Shown: positions 32,032 to 44,112 of the stretch, one piece after another
How positions within the stretch are numbered: position 1 is the stretch's first letter
Layout: the number at the start of each line of letters is the position of its first letter
Source of the DNA: Reticulitermes speratus
Taxonomy: Eukaryota; Arthropoda; Insecta; Blattodea; Rhinotermitidae
Length of the DNA stretch: 64,000 bases
Assembly (NCBI GenBank): GCA_021186555.1
Contig: JAJKFL010000005.1
Coordinates: 55,265,635-55,329,634, forward strand
Reading direction: 5' to 3'
Notes under the pieces: model-generated
Told to the model about the DNA's origin: nothing
The model's database searches: none
The model's input: only the letters and a program-made list of their open reading frames with translations
Position numbers and translations under genes: made by a program

Positions 32032-33850
32032 CACTGCCAACTAAGGCCCTTCATTTCAGTACGGAGCCGAATCTCGGGCAGCAATTAAACCTGTTTAAGA
32101 TCATAAACACGGTCCTCGTTTGACGTTTCCCGAAAAACGTTGCCTGGATTCGGGCTGACGTTGTTCTTGCCGGCAGCTAGTGGGATCTACATCGGCCAGA
32201 CTGGCAGAAATTTTAATTAAGTCTTATTGAAAAAGCAAAAAAAAAAAAAGCTCTCTTCTACGCTCTTTCGTTGTACGTTACGATTTCCAGGAACGTAACC
32301 CTGAAGTCAAAGGAGGACTTACTGTATCACGAACTATATTTAAGACTACGTCGCTGTAGAAATTTTTCACAACTCCTTATAGGAAAGTTTTCTAGCGTAG
32401 GAATTGGAAGGTCTCGAGAATGCCCCCCCTCAATCCTTGAATTTGATTAAGGATAACACCTGAACCCCAGATGGTAACTACATACTTAGTTCCTCCATCG
32501 GTCACATTTTACCAGTTGACACGGCGTCATGACCCGGAATATTTTCTATAAACCTCGACCCCACTTTCCCTGTAACAATGCTACCTGCCTTTAAACAGCA
32601 CATCATGCAGACGTATGAAGGATTGGAGGTATTACATCCATGCATTCTTCAAGCCCCGACGGATTTATTCCCCGGGGAAAGATACCCAGCAATACTGCTG
32701 AGTCCCAGAACCTGTATGAGTTGAAGAAGGGAAGGTGCTGTTACGATTTCCTGGGTTCGAACCCCGAATCTTGTCTCGTTTTATTCAGTACACTTGCAGC
32801 AACCAGCACAAGCGCCCCCTAACTGCTGCCACTTTTGAAATCACCGGACACAGGATCAGCCCCATTTCGTGTCCGACGCATTATTTAATTTTGGTGTTTT
32901 ATGAAGAGATGACAAGAGAGAGATAGAGAAAATACCAAGAGGGTTGAAGTTCAGTAGGGACGGTGGTTAGCAAAATCGCGTTACCGCCCGCAAAAAAAGC
33001 GAAAATGAAATTCGGATATAAAAAGAGTTGAATGAGAGATGAATGTGCGAGTGCGGAGAGACAAGACTCTCAAGTACAGGGTGACTAATAAACAGCTACT
33101 TAGCCAGAACCCAGACACAGACTGCGCGGTACTCAGCACGTTACACCGTCATCCAGTTACAAAGGCCTGGACTACTGTGTCCGGGAGCCGTGTGACTGGC
33201 CGCGAATAGCTGCGATGTATTCAGTTCGATTCCCAGCAAGTGTGCATTCCTTATCGGAGCTCACTCAGGTTTGTAACTAATATGAATGGGGCGGCCGAAG
33301 CGCGAAGCTGTTCTAGAGTTACGGTGCCCGAGTCTACACGCCGTTGTGTCACGGTACTTAGAAACAGAAGCAATTTTTAGGCTGCTATCCTTAATAAGGG
33401 AAAGTCTGCTTTGAAATGATTGTAGTCTGTGTGTGTCCTATTTCAACAGTTCGGTTAGCTGGCCGATTTTCACGATACTTCGTATAAGCAGTATGCCACA
33501 GTAGGCCTAAGATATTTCCCTGTCGCTATGCACTTAGCAAAAACAGCTATGACGCCGTGACACTAGCAGTACTCATGTTTAGGTGATAGGCCTTCCAAAC
33601 AAAGGTAAATTTTGTTTAGGTAATATGTAAAGTAACAACATGGCGGCCGTGCGAAAATTTATTTACGTGTTGGGTTGATAATTAATCAATAGTTTGAAGA
33701 ATAAAAAATTAATATACATTATATATAAGTTCTCAATACGTACCTCACAGAGAACAGGCTGTAACTATTAGAAAGACTAAGCGGTAAGTGCTGTGTAGAC
33801 AAATGAAGGTAAAGTTGAAAGTAACCGTATAACATAACGACAGAAAGCAC
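32026..33850 (+). other. Probable Lim1 intron, no recognised gene
   Basis: No further LIM or homeodomain coding sequence is visible downstream of the donor. The stretch has a short poly-A run near 32238-32250 and isolated B-box-like motifs near 32753 and 33215 (GGTTCGAACCCC and GTTCGATTCCCA) that look like eroded SINE heads. Otherwise it appears unique. Confidence 0.5.
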
Positions 33851-33851
33851 G

Positions 33852-34098
33852 TAGGGAGAGTGAAGTTATAGCTCCACTTATTCATAACCTCGGCGCTAGG
33901 GGGAAGGTGGTTGGTTAACGCCATTTCCAGGCCGATTTACCCCCGGGAACGACCTCGCTATCCGTTGTAGAGGAAGTTGTGTGGGCCCCAGGACCTGTAG
34001 GGACGGGTATAGAAAAAAATTTTGCCTCGAGTGGGGTTCAAACCCCGGACTGTCCAGCCAGTAGCAAGTTGTTATACCGACTGAGCTATCGCAGCCAC
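33852..34098 (-). mobile_element. tRNA-derived SINE (type A)
   Basis: Minus-strand head at the right end (ACCGACTGAGCTATCGCAGCC), B-box GGGGTTCAAACCCCGG, body GGCCCCAGGACCTGTAGGGA. A moderately diverged copy. A 90-codon frame across it is a by-product. Confidence 0.85.
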
Positions 34099-34184
34099 CG
34101 TAGAGGGACATAGCGACTGTCTGTGGGTAAAGTACAGCATGGCACAAAACATTACGAAATATAAGCAAAAGGCAGACCCAGGTA

Positions 34185-34450
34185 TTCGCTCTTCTGGGAT
34201 GTTACACGGCGTAGGGTGGTAGTTTGTTAGCTTCGGCTCTTGAAGGGTCGACCAGTCCATGAAGACGTCTGTCAAAATGAGGACTTTAGAAACTTCACGA
34301 AACTTCACGAAACATCGAAGCTACGCATGCGCAGTAGAGATTATAACGCCATCGATATTCATGTTTGTAACCTGAATATGGAGGCAGTAGGTTCCTCTAA
34401 AACGTCGGTAGATATTTACTAGACTGCACGGTGTCACATCACACAAGACA
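34185..34450. repeat. Hammerhead-like family, inverted arms around 130 bp
   Basis: Reversed tail TCTGGGATGTTACACGGCG at 34193, and a forward arm at 34371 with CCTGAATATGGAGGCAGTAG, CGTCGGTAGATATTTAC and ACGGTGTCACATC. The GAAA box reads TAAAA and the first box carries G-to-T, so the core is dead. Confidence 0.5.
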
Positions 34451-35162
34451 GTCCCACCGCCGTCAGAAATACATGGAACTGAGAGTCACTGACTGACTGA
34501 GCTACTTCGGTTCATATCTATCCAATGGAAATACATAAAAGGGATTAAATCTTGAGGAGATTCAGAATATGTGGATTTTTGTCTCCAAGCACACTACAGC
34601 CCTACGCTCTATGGGAGTCGTGATACGCAGCTGTGATTGTGTCAGAAGGACGTCGGTTTTTGAAGGTTGGCAGATTTGATAAGCAAAAGAATGCGGTCTT
34701 CCGGGATGTGACACCTCGTAATCTCGTATATAAATTCGGTAAGGATATTTCGGAGAAGTCTGCTGCCGCCATCCTCAGTTGTGACGTCCCAGCTAAGAGA
34801 CCCTCGCATCTCTCAATGATGTAACCAGTTAACCAGTTCTGTACAGAGTGAATCGCATTTTTGGACATGGTGTGTCGCAGTCCCCTTCAGTTCGCTGTTT
34901 AATGCCGAGTGCGATCGATGCCAGGCCCGTCGGCTGCCTGACCGGCGCTCTCAGCGCTCCGTTCCACTTGTATTAGATTTGAAATTCATCATCGGAAATC
35001 GTGTTAAAGTACTCAAAAGGTCGCCGGCCCAAGTTGTTGCATGCGGTAATAACTTCAACAGGCTAGTTCATCATCTGCGGGGGGTAGTTTATGTGAGGGT
35101 CGGGGAGAATGGGGTTGCCAGGTAGAAAGTCGCGAATTCGAGTACAGAGAGGGCTAGGTACG
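34451..35162. other. No recognised gene
   Basis: Overlapping 63- and 88-codon frames on opposite strands have no domain. Sequence partly resembles the hammerhead-like tail (GGGATGTGACACCTCGTAA near 34704). Confidence 0.35.
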
Positions 35163-36419
35163 TTAGCCCAGTGGTTACTATATGTACCACCATGTTTAAC
35201 ATTCACAAATTCTACGTTCTGCCCACACAGTGTATTTATGTGTTTTGTGTGGATCTCAGAACAAACAGCGATTATTTCACTGTACAGCATTAACTGACTG
35301 GTTTGTATAACTGAGACGGAGTGTGTTTACTGCGCGGTACGGACTGTATTTATGTGTTTTGTGTGGATCTCAGAACAAACAGCGATTATTTCACTGTACA
35401 ACATTAACTGACTGGTTTGTATAACTGAGACGGAGTGTGTTTACTGCGCGGTACGGACTGTATTTATGTGTTTTGTGTGGATCTCAGAACAAACAGCGAT
35501 TATTTCACTGTACAACATTAACTGACTGGTTTGTATAACTGAGACGGAGTGTGTTTACTGCGCGGTACGGACTGTATTTATGTGTTTTGTGTGGATCTCA
35601 GAACAAACAGCGATTATTTCACTGTACAACATTAACTGACTGGTTTGTATAACTGAGACGGAGTGTGTTTACTGCGCGGTACGGACTGTATTTATGTGTT
35701 TTGTGTGGATCTCAGAACAAACAGCGATTATTTCACTGTACAACATTAACTGACTGGTTTGTATAACTGAGACGGAGTGTGTTTACTGCGCGGTACGGAC
35801 TGTATTTATGTGTTTTGTGTGGATCTCAGAACAAACAGCGATTATTTCACTGTACAACATTAACTGACTGGTTTGTATAACTGAGACGGAGTGTGTTTAC
35901 TGCGCGGTACGGACTGTATTTATGTGTTTTGTGTGGATCTCAGAACAAACAGCGATTATTTCACTGTACAACATTAACTGACTGGTTTGTATAACTGAGA
36001 CGGAGTGTGTTTACTGCGCGGTACGGACTGTATTTATGTGTTTTGTGTGGATCTCAGAACAAACAGCGATTATTTCACTGTACAACATTAACTGACTGGT
36101 TTGTATAACTGAGACGGAGTGTGTTTACTGCGCGGTACGGACTGTATTTATGTGTTTTTGTGTGGATCTCAGAACAAACAGCGATTATTTCACTGTACAG
36201 CATTAACTGACTGGTTTGTATAACTGAGACGGAGTGTGTTTACTGCGCGGTACGGACTGTATTTATGTGTTTTGTGTGGATCTCAGAACAAACAGCGATT
36301 ATTTCACTGTACAACATTAACTGACTGGTTTGTATAACTGAGACGGAGTGTGTTTACTGCGCGGTACGGACTGGATCTGTATATACAACGAAGATTAATT
36401 TCAGTCTTCAAAGGGCTAA
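35163..36419 (-). mobile_element. piggyBac-like element with 114-bp array (copy 7)
   Basis: The right arm begins TTAGCCCAGTGGTTACTATA at 35163. About ten units follow. The left terminal repeat CAGTCTTCAAAGGGCTAA ends at 36419. Both terminal TTAA sites carry one substitution. Confidence 0.8.
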
Positions 36420-36424
36420 ACCTG

Positions 36425-36520
36425 ACTTCTGTACCTTAAAGATGAAGACAATACGTTCCTTCGAAACGTCGGAAACCACGCATCAATTAATACAGCGTTC
36501 AATGTCAGAAGACCGTAATC
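36425..36520 (+). repeat. Hammerhead-like relic
   Basis: AAGATGAAGACAATACGTTC then CTTCGAAACGTCGG and a tail ending CAGAAGACCGTAATCC. The first core box is lost. Confidence 0.4.
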
Positions 36521-36904
36521 CTCGGAAACAAAGCTACGAGCACTTTAAATCTCGCAAAGACGCAGAAGTTTCACATTCATATAAAAACAGACATTTGAGA
36601 TTCACTCATTGCAGAATGATATGCAACTGTCAGCTGGTGGAACATTGGTGTCCTGAATGGTCTAATCACAGGCGCACTGCAGAGCCATTTGTTCTTGTGG
36701 CTGAGGTGCTATTGCTGTTACAACGGTGACGTTATCAGCCCAGATACGAACTCAGCACATCAACAACCTCCGTCGCATAACGCAAGTTCACAGTCCACCA
36801 ATTAGCAGTCTTCACACTCGGGTTAGGTTTTACATCCGGTCGACAGATAGTCTGACCAGGATTGTCGCGGTATTTTCCCCAGTCCCTCCATTGAATTTAT
36901 ATAA

Positions 36905-37026
36905 TACAGCGTGTCCTTTCATCGTGTCCCTCAGTAAGACAGCTGTCACGGGATGTCCCGGAGAATGCAGGATTGCTATGCGATAAAGCCGTCGTTCTCC
37001 CAGACACGCTAAAGAAACATCCTGTA
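36905..37026. mobile_element. Possible small mariner-like foldback element
   Basis: TACAGCGTGTCCTTTC on the left and, on the opposite strand of the right end, TACAGGATGTTTCTTTAG form an imperfect terminal inverted repeat like the hairpin at 18.3 kb. Visual match only. Confidence 0.3.
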
Positions 37027-37121
37027 TTTTACAACCTTAAATTATGTAATGACCTAACTTTGATAATTCTTCCAGCTCAACACATGTAAATATTTGTATT
37101 AGATAGAATAATACACGTATA

Positions 37122-37411
37122 GGTGCATACAGGATTTTGGTGGGGAGACCTGAGGGAAGGAGACCACTTGGAAGACCCAGGCGTAGATGGGAGGATAATA
37201 TTAAAATGGATCTTCAAGAAGTGGGATGGGGACATGGACTGGATTGATATGGCTCAGGATAGGGACAGGTGGCGGGCTGTTGTGAGTGCGGTAATGAACC
37301 TTCTGGTTCCACAAAGCGCGGGGAATTTCTTGGCTAGGTGACGACCTGTTAGCTTCTCAAGAAGGACTGTGCTGCATGGAGTAAGTTAGTTAGTTAGTTA
37401 GTTAGTTAGTT
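37122..37411 (+). mobile_element. Non-LTR retrotransposon 3' end with AGTT tail
   Basis: In one frame it reads [15 protein letters not shown] and [12 protein letters not shown], then after a frameshift [13 protein letters not shown] and VMNLLVP, the usual C-terminal motifs. It ends with a TTAGTTAGTTAGTTAGTTAG tail. The 72-codon open frame combines parts of both frames and is not a functional product. Confidence 0.85.
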
Positions 37412-37776
37412 TAATAAACGTATAGGCTATAACCCATGCATTTGAACAAGCGTCATTAAATAAAGTAGGTCTAAACAAAGAAAAATTTTTTAGGTAATCC
37501 GCCCGTCTTACGAACTCGGTATGAGCACAACTAGCATAAGCAACACGGCGAAGTAAAGCCGCGTTCAGCTGAGAGGCACAAAGCGACCCTACGGCGGGCA
37601 GCACATGTTCATCTGCAGAGTTGCTTGTCGGGGATCGAACTGCGGCCCGCCCAGCGGTGTGCAACGAAATGCGATATTTACACGGGCGGTGCTACGATGG
37701 CACGGAATTTGACCGGTCAGTTAATCGATTAGGGATGTTTATACCGTGGTTGGAGCTCGGGACATGCTTCGCTGGT
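37412..37776. other. No recognised gene
   Basis: Unique-looking stretch leading into the 94-bp array. Opposite-strand frames here have no domain. Confidence 0.4.
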
Positions 37777-39187
37777 ATCTTGCACAGGCATGTTCATGGC
37801 TGTCCAGGACTGACATGGGCCACATCTGGCTCACGGCTTTCACTAGCTTCATCTGAACACACTGCCGTCTATCTTGCACAGGCATGTTCATGGCTGTCCA
37901 GGACTGACATGGGCCACATCTGGCTCACGGCTTTCACTAGCTTCATCTGAACACACTGCCGTCTATCTTGCACAGGCATGTTCATGGCTGTCCAGGACTG
38001 ACATGGGCCACATCTGGCTCACGGTTTTCACTAGCCTAATCTGAACACACTGCCGTCTATCTTGCACAGGCATGTTCATGGCTGTCCAGGACTGACATGG
38101 GCCACATCTGGCTCACGGCTTTCACTAGCTTCATCTGAACACACTGCCGTCTATCTTGCACAGGCATGTTCATGGCTGTCCAGGACTGACATGGGCCACA
38201 TCTGGCTCACGGCTTTCACTAGCTTCATCTGAACACACTGCCGTCTATCTTGCACAGGCATGTTCATGGCTGTCCAGGACTGACATGGGCCACATCTGGC
38301 TCACGGTTTTCACTAGCCTAATCTGAACACACTGCCGTCTATCTTGCACAGGCATGTTCATGGCTGTCCAGGACTGGCATGGGCCACATCTGGCTCACGG
38401 CTTTCACTAGCTTCATCTGAACACACTGCCGTCTATCTTGCACAGGCATGTTCATGGCTGTCCAGGACTGACATGGGCCACATCTGGCTCACGGCTTTCA
38501 CTAGCTTCATCTGAACACACTGCCGTCTATCTTGCACAGGCATGTTCATGGCTGTCCAGGACTGACATGGGCCACATCTGGCTCACGGCTTTCACTAGCT
38601 TCATCTGAACACACTGCCGTCTATCTTGCACAGGCATGTTCATGGCTGTCCAGGACTGACATGGGCCACATCTGGCTCACGGCTTTCACTAGCTTCATCT
38701 GAACACACTGCCGTCTATCTTGCACAGGCATGTTCATGGCTGTCCAGGACTGACATGGGCCACATCTGGCTCACGGCTTTCACTAGCCTAATCTGAACAC
38801 ACTGCCGTCTATCTTGCACAGGCATGTTCATGGCTGTCCAGGACTGACATGGGCCACATCTGGCTCACGGCTTTCACTAGCTTCATCTGAACACACTGCC
38901 GTCTATCTTGCACAGGCATGTTCATGGCTGTCCAGGACTGACATGGGCCACATCTGGCTCACGGCTTTCACTAGCCTAATCTGAACACACTGCCGTCTAT
39001 CTTGCACAGGCATGTTCATGGCTGTCCAGGACTCACATGGGCCACATCTGGCTCACGGCTTTCACTAGCTTCATCTGAACACACTGCCGTCTATCTTGCA
39101 CAGGCATGTTCATGGCTGTCCAGGACTGACATGGGCCACATCTGGCTCACGGCTTTCACTAGCTTCATCTGAACACACTGCCGTCTC
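37777..39187. repeat. 94-bp tandem repeat, 15 copies
   Basis: The unit contains ATCTTGCACAGGCATGTTCA near its start and ACACTGCCGTCT at its end. Two versions are interspersed (CTTCATCTGA and CCTAATCTGA), with otherwise very few substitutions. Confidence 0.98.
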
Positions 39188-39525
39188 GTCTTGTTCTTCG
39201 TGTCGTTGTCCTTCTTCATGTCTTCATTCCTTTCTCTTCATTTTTCTCTCCCTTCTATGCCTTGTTCTTTTAATCCTTCTCCTCTTCCTCCTTTGTTTTC
39301 TCCGCCTCATTTTAGTCTTTTCGTTCTCCTTACGCCTTTGCATTCTCGTCTACGTCTTCTTTCCCTTTTTCTGTTCTCTCTTATTTCCCTCTTCCTATCC
39401 TCTTTTATCTACTGCACTTAATTGTCTTATTTCCTTTGCCCATTACTTCTCCCTTTCGTTTTCGATCCCCTCTGCCTGCTTTCCTTTTTCTTCTCCACTT
39501 TAATCTCCTTTCCCCCCCCTTCTCC
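39188..39525. repeat. Pyrimidine-rich tract
   Basis: Strong C/T bias on the + strand (CTTCTTCATGTCTTC, TTTCTCTCCCTTC and similar). The Leu/Phe/Ser-rich open frames here result from that composition and from the adjoining array. Confidence 0.8.
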
Positions 39526-39647
39526 TGTTCATTCACACAACAACACAAGTACGTCCAATTCTTACAGCAGCACACACAATCTGCAGGCGTTCTTTGCACT
39601 TTGGAATTATAAAAAATTAAAACTGTTTATACAGTTTCCTTTCAACA

Positions 39648-40370
39648 ATATCATCACGACACTGTATCATCATGACACTGTATCATCACGACACTGTATC
39701 ATCACGACACTGTATCATCACGACAATGTATCATCACGACACTGTATCATCATGAAACTGTATCATCATGACACTGTATCATCATGACACTGTATCATCA
39801 CGGCACTGTATCATCACGGCACTGTATCATCACGACACTGTATCATCACGAAACTGTATCATCACGAAACTGTATCATCACGACACTGTATCATCACGAC
39901 ACTGTATCATCACGACACTATCAGCACGACACTGTATAATCACGACACTGTATCATCACGACACTGTATCATCACGACACTGTATCATCACGACACTGTA
40001 GCATCATGACACTGTATCACCATGACACTGTATCATCACGACACTGTATCATCATGACCTGTATCATCACGACATTTTCTACATAAGCACGATATTTTCC
40101 ATCACGACACTCTATCATCATGAGAGTATCTGTATCACCAAGTCACTCTCTGTAAAACCACGACACTTCCTGTCACCAAGTCACTGTCTTATCACCAGGA
40201 CACTGTATCACCACGACATTGTATCACCAGGACATTGTCTCACCAGACGACACCAGACTGTATCACCAGGACATGTATCCCCAGACACTGTATCACCAGG
40301 ACATTGCATCACCAGGACACTGTATCACCAGGACATTGTATCACCAGGACATTGTATCACCGGACAGTTG
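39648..40370. repeat. 16-bp minisatellite (ATCATCACGACACTGT) with decayed right half
   Basis: About 28 clean units to around 40075, then a derivative series of ATCACCAGGACATTGT units with indels. Confidence 0.95.
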
Positions 40371-40529
40371 TACTGAAATCCAACAGGTAACAGCCTCATT
40401 ACAACGATCCCAAAACAGAGCATCATCGTCACATTCTCTTCCTCCGTACAGTACAGCGAGTCTATCGACTTAGTTTATGAATGGAAGTGTGTAAATTAAG
40501 GGCCCATTTTTCCTTGGACCTTTCAACCC

Positions 40530-40575
40530 TTAAGGATGAAAGCATTACGTTTCTTAGAAACGTCGGGAAAGCCCA
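40530..40575 (+). repeat. Hammerhead-like relic
   Basis: CCCTTAAGGATGAAAGC then TTAGAAACGTCGGG. The GAAACGTC box is kept and the first box is lost. Confidence 0.4.
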
Positions 40576-41440
40576 GAAACCGTTCTATCGCTCCGAAATA
40601 ATAAATTATCAGAAAATGTCTAAGTGAAATAAAACACGGAATTTTAATAAATCGATATCAAATTTTAATATTTGCTTTTAAATCGACCGCTACAGGCAGA
40701 ATATTAAATTATACTGACGATAAGAAACTTAACATTCTGCAGAGTAAAGTCTTTTAACGACAGAACATGCTCAAATATATGACGACTGCGGTCTGCTCAA
40801 TATCAAACAGTGTTACTGGACAAACGTGTAACGTCGTAACTTGACGCACTTAGTATTGAGCATGTGACGAAGACTTTGGGGTGCGTTTCTGTGGTCTCAC
40901 ATTATGCAACATCTACTTTTAGTCAGGAAGACTTCATATGAATACCCTTTTGTCAGCAATAAACAAGCTTAGGACATTCTTACCTTGACAGCAAAGACTA
41001 AGACCATTTGTCAGCAGACATCTTGTTGTAGCTTATCTCGCACGGAACAGTAACGCCCGATAACACTGTTCAAAATAAAACAGCATAACAGCAACTATCA
41101 GCTTTCAGAAAAACACAAAATGTAAGAAGCAGCATACAGCAAATGATTTGTGATGTCATCACCAAAACAACTTGATGGGGCCGGGCCCTAAAAGTTTTCA
41201 TGGGAACCGGTTCCCCCCCCCCTTCGGGTTTATGTTCTCACACAACCTGAGGCTCACTGACACCATGACACTGCTGCGCCCACAGAACAGAGGAGGCCAC
41301 GCTCAGCAAATTAACATAGTGGGCCTGACACGGATCTGATGGGAGAACTGTTTGTGGTCTGGCGGTGGAAACGATGGGCGAGGTAGAGATATTCACGCTT
41401 TGATATGTTATTTTTTGTGACTTGATGGAGATTCTTCGTA
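40576..41440. other. No recognised gene
   Basis: AT-rich, with a run of eleven C near 41213. No coding signal. Confidence 0.4.
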
Positions 41441-41444
41441 ATGT

Positions 41445-41690
41445 GTGTCGTGATCAGACTGCGGACTGGAGAACCGAGGGATTGTAGTTTGATTCCCGGT
41501 TGAGGACAGACACTTTCATCTTCTCCAAAAGTCCAGAACGGCTCTGCAGTGAAATCAGCCTCCTATTCATTGGGCATTGTTGGCTATTTCCCAGGGAATA
41601 AAGCGGCCGGGGCGTGAAGTTCACCACACACCCTCATCTGGTGCCAACGTTGAGATGATGGGAACTGTAACTCCAAACTCCATACGCTTT
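41445..41690 (+). mobile_element. SINE with type A body and a different head
   Basis: The body (GTCCAGAACGGCTCTG, AAAGCGGCCGGGGCGTGAAG, ACCCTCATCTGGTGCCAACG) matches type A. The head (CTGCGGACTGGAGAACCGAG, then AGTTTGATTCCCGG) is a different tRNA-like sequence. Either a head swap or a diverged sister family. Confidence 0.6.
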
Positions 41691-41867
41691 CATGGTGTTA
41701 CGTTGACCTCCCAGGTGCGTAGAAGGCGTTACGTTAAAATTTCATACCTGGAAGATTGGCCTTCTTTTATATGTTTATTTCGTTACGCATTTTCAGCTGC
41801 ACGCGGTGTTCTGTACGCAGTCGGTTGAGTTTTTGGAGTTTTGAAAGGCGCTTTTCAATTTCGTATT

Positions 41868-42007
41868 GCTTTGGATAGCTACAAGTGGTGGGCTGTTGTC
41901 AACAGGTAGTAACACTTCGGGCTTCAGAAAATGTGGGAAATGTCTTGAGTAGCTGAGGAACTACTAGCTTCTCAAGCAGGACTTTGGTCCATAGAGTTAG
42001 TTTTAGT
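41868..42007 (+). mobile_element. Eroded non-LTR retrotransposon 3' end
   Basis: GGTGGGCTGTTGTCAACAGG, TAGCTTCTCAAGCAGGACTT and ATAGAGTTAGTTTTAGTTTC align with the retrotransposon 3' end and its AGTT tail, with many substitutions. Confidence 0.7.
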
Positions 42008-42664
42008 TTCAGAGTTCTCGCCCATAGCGTTCAATGCTAGAATGACTAACATATACTATAGGGAGGGACTTGGTGGCGGTGGACTATTTCAAGCGATTGT
42101 CCCAAAATTTACGTGCAGCAATGAGTAAAACAAAGACCGACCTCAGAACAGCAAGTCCACGGGACCTTCCGAGCACAGAAAGTTCCTAACTCTTCAACCC
42201 CGTCACTGTGAATCTTCTCCAAATGCTCCCGTCTAAACTATGACCCTCGTCCTTGATAGAAGGCTTGTTGACATGCCACAGCTCAGACGGCCAGTTGTCA
42301 ACTTGCCTGTGCCCCGTGCAGCCCACGTGGGACTTGCGGTGGCTAAATCAGGACAGGGGTTGTTACATCACTTTTTTGTTTCCTTGCGATATCCTTCCAG
42401 GCGTTGGGGGATTGACACATCAGGTTTCTTCGCACTATGCGTAAACTCACGATCAGGGATTTAGTTCGCGTATTCACCCTGAACAAACTTGTGGCACTGT
42501 AACGCAGTTCATTTATCTTTAAACACGTTCAGAATCTTAACCAATAAATATCTGGCGATAACTGCACTACTTCTGTGTAAAAATTCCTGTCGAAGAATAC
42601 TCGTGACGTCATCGTGACCGTTCGAACGAAGAGATGCATTTCAATGCAGGCAGCCGATATTATC
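42008..42664. other. No recognised gene
   Basis: Two overlapping frames of 63-74 codons at 42240-42464 have no recognisable domain. Confidence 0.4.
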
Positions 42665-42667
42665 TCT

Positions 42668-43015
42668 GATCGTGAGCTGACCGTGAGCTGACCGTGAGCT
42701 GATCATGATCTGACCGTGAGCTTATCGTGAGCTGATCGTGATCTGACCGTGAGCTTATCGTGAGCTGACCGTGAACTGATCATGATCTGACCGTGAGCTG
42801 ATCATGAGCTGTCCGTGAGCTGATCATGAATTGATCATGAGCTGTCCGTGAGCTGATCATAAACTGATCATGAGCTGATTGTAAGCTGACCGTGAGCTGA
42901 CCGTGAGTTGATCGTGAGCTGACCGTGAGCTGATCATGAGCTGTCCGTGAGCTCTCCGTGAGCTGATCATAAGCTGACCGTGAGTTGATCGTGGGCTGAC
43001 GATGAGCTGAACGTG
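42668..43015. repeat. 12-bp minisatellite (GAGCTGACCGT / GAGCTGATCATG type)
   Basis: About 29 copies of a 12-bp unit, mixing ACCGT, ATCGT, ATCAT and TCCGT variants. The minus-strand 94-codon frame through it is repeat-derived. Confidence 0.95.
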
Positions 43016-43802
43016 AGGGTACCCGTAGTGTGAATCGAGCTTTAGAGGCCGCAGTTTACTCCACCCCAATAGAAAATTAGGAGATCCGGCCGGACGGTCA
43101 GTGTCAACACCTGCAGGCAGCAACAACAGCAGCACAAACAACTTCGCGTCAAGCGAAGACTTAACATTCAGGTGGCAGAAGTGACACTGTTAAAGCGAGC
43201 TATGTCTAGACTGAAACGTCACTGCTGCAAATAGCATTGCTGTTGTTAGCACAGTCGGTGTGAAAACCTGTGAAATCAAATGTCGTTACTGAGAAATACT
43301 TTTAAAAATCCCAGACCGCAGTAAGTCCCAGTTAAGTTACTAAGTACATACTGTAACCTGTTCATCTTTGGAGAGAGACGCAGGCTCGCGAAACACAGTT
43401 TGCTAACACAATGCAGGCGTCGATACCATCAGTGAGTCCTGAGGGAATTTCTGATAATTGGTTGACTGTTGGGCCTTACATTGTCCGTCCGAGGGTGCTG
43501 AATGCGGTGTGTAGCTAATACTGCCAGGAAACAATGGCACAGGAAGAGCCTCCCAGCATTCAACGGACATGCCAACACACCCACTGCAGGCACCCTGGGA
43601 ACTGAGCAGCACACGGAAGCAGCTAACAGCTAGTAGCTGCCTGCACACACTGCCAGCGAATTTAATTAACATACGCTTATTCCATGCAACACAAATGTTC
43701 ATCACAGTTCTCACAAAATCCTACCCTTAGACTCTTATTTAAAGCGAATCAGTTTAGTCCAATCCCCACATTCACAAACTGCTTCCATGTAAAAATGTAA
43801 AT
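43016..43802. other. No recognised gene
   Basis: Minus-strand frames of 61-103 codons at 43403-43714 lack a recognisable domain. They are not supported as exons. Confidence 0.4.
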
Positions 43803-44070
43803 TTCTCCCTACAACAAGCCATGAAGGCCCAGAGAGGAAGTAGAGATATAGCTGTACTCTTTCTTTAACCGCGACGCTAGATGGGGGTGTATGGTCAACT
43901 CCACGCCCCGGCCGCTTTACCGGTACCCTTACCCGGTACCCATTGTACACGAGGCAGGGTAGGCCCCAGGGCCGGTCTGGACGGGTGCTGAAAATCTCGC
44001 CCCCATCGGGATTCGATCCCCGGACCGTCCAGCCCGTAGCGAGTCACTATACTGACTGAGCTATCCTAAT
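43803..44070 (-). mobile_element. tRNA-derived SINE (type A)
   Basis: Well-preserved minus-strand copy: ATTCGATCCCCGGACC (B-box) and CTGACTGAGCTATC (A-box) at the right end, AGGCCCAGAGAGGAAGTAGA near the left end. A small internal duplication around GGTACCC at 43920-43940. Confidence 0.92.
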
Positions 44071-44112
44071 ATATGTTCTCATCTACACCTAGATTTGTAT
44101 TGTTCAGTAACT

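Noticed and set aside
32026-32123. Downstream extension of the Lim1 frame to a stop
   Set aside because: Similarity ends just before a good GT donor, and the following codons match nothing in LIM-homeodomain proteins.
39096-40001. Frames of 121-135 codons (Leu/Phe/Ser-rich, then a HHDTVSSR-type repeat)
   Set aside because: Direct translation of a pyrimidine-rich tract and of a 16-bp minisatellite.
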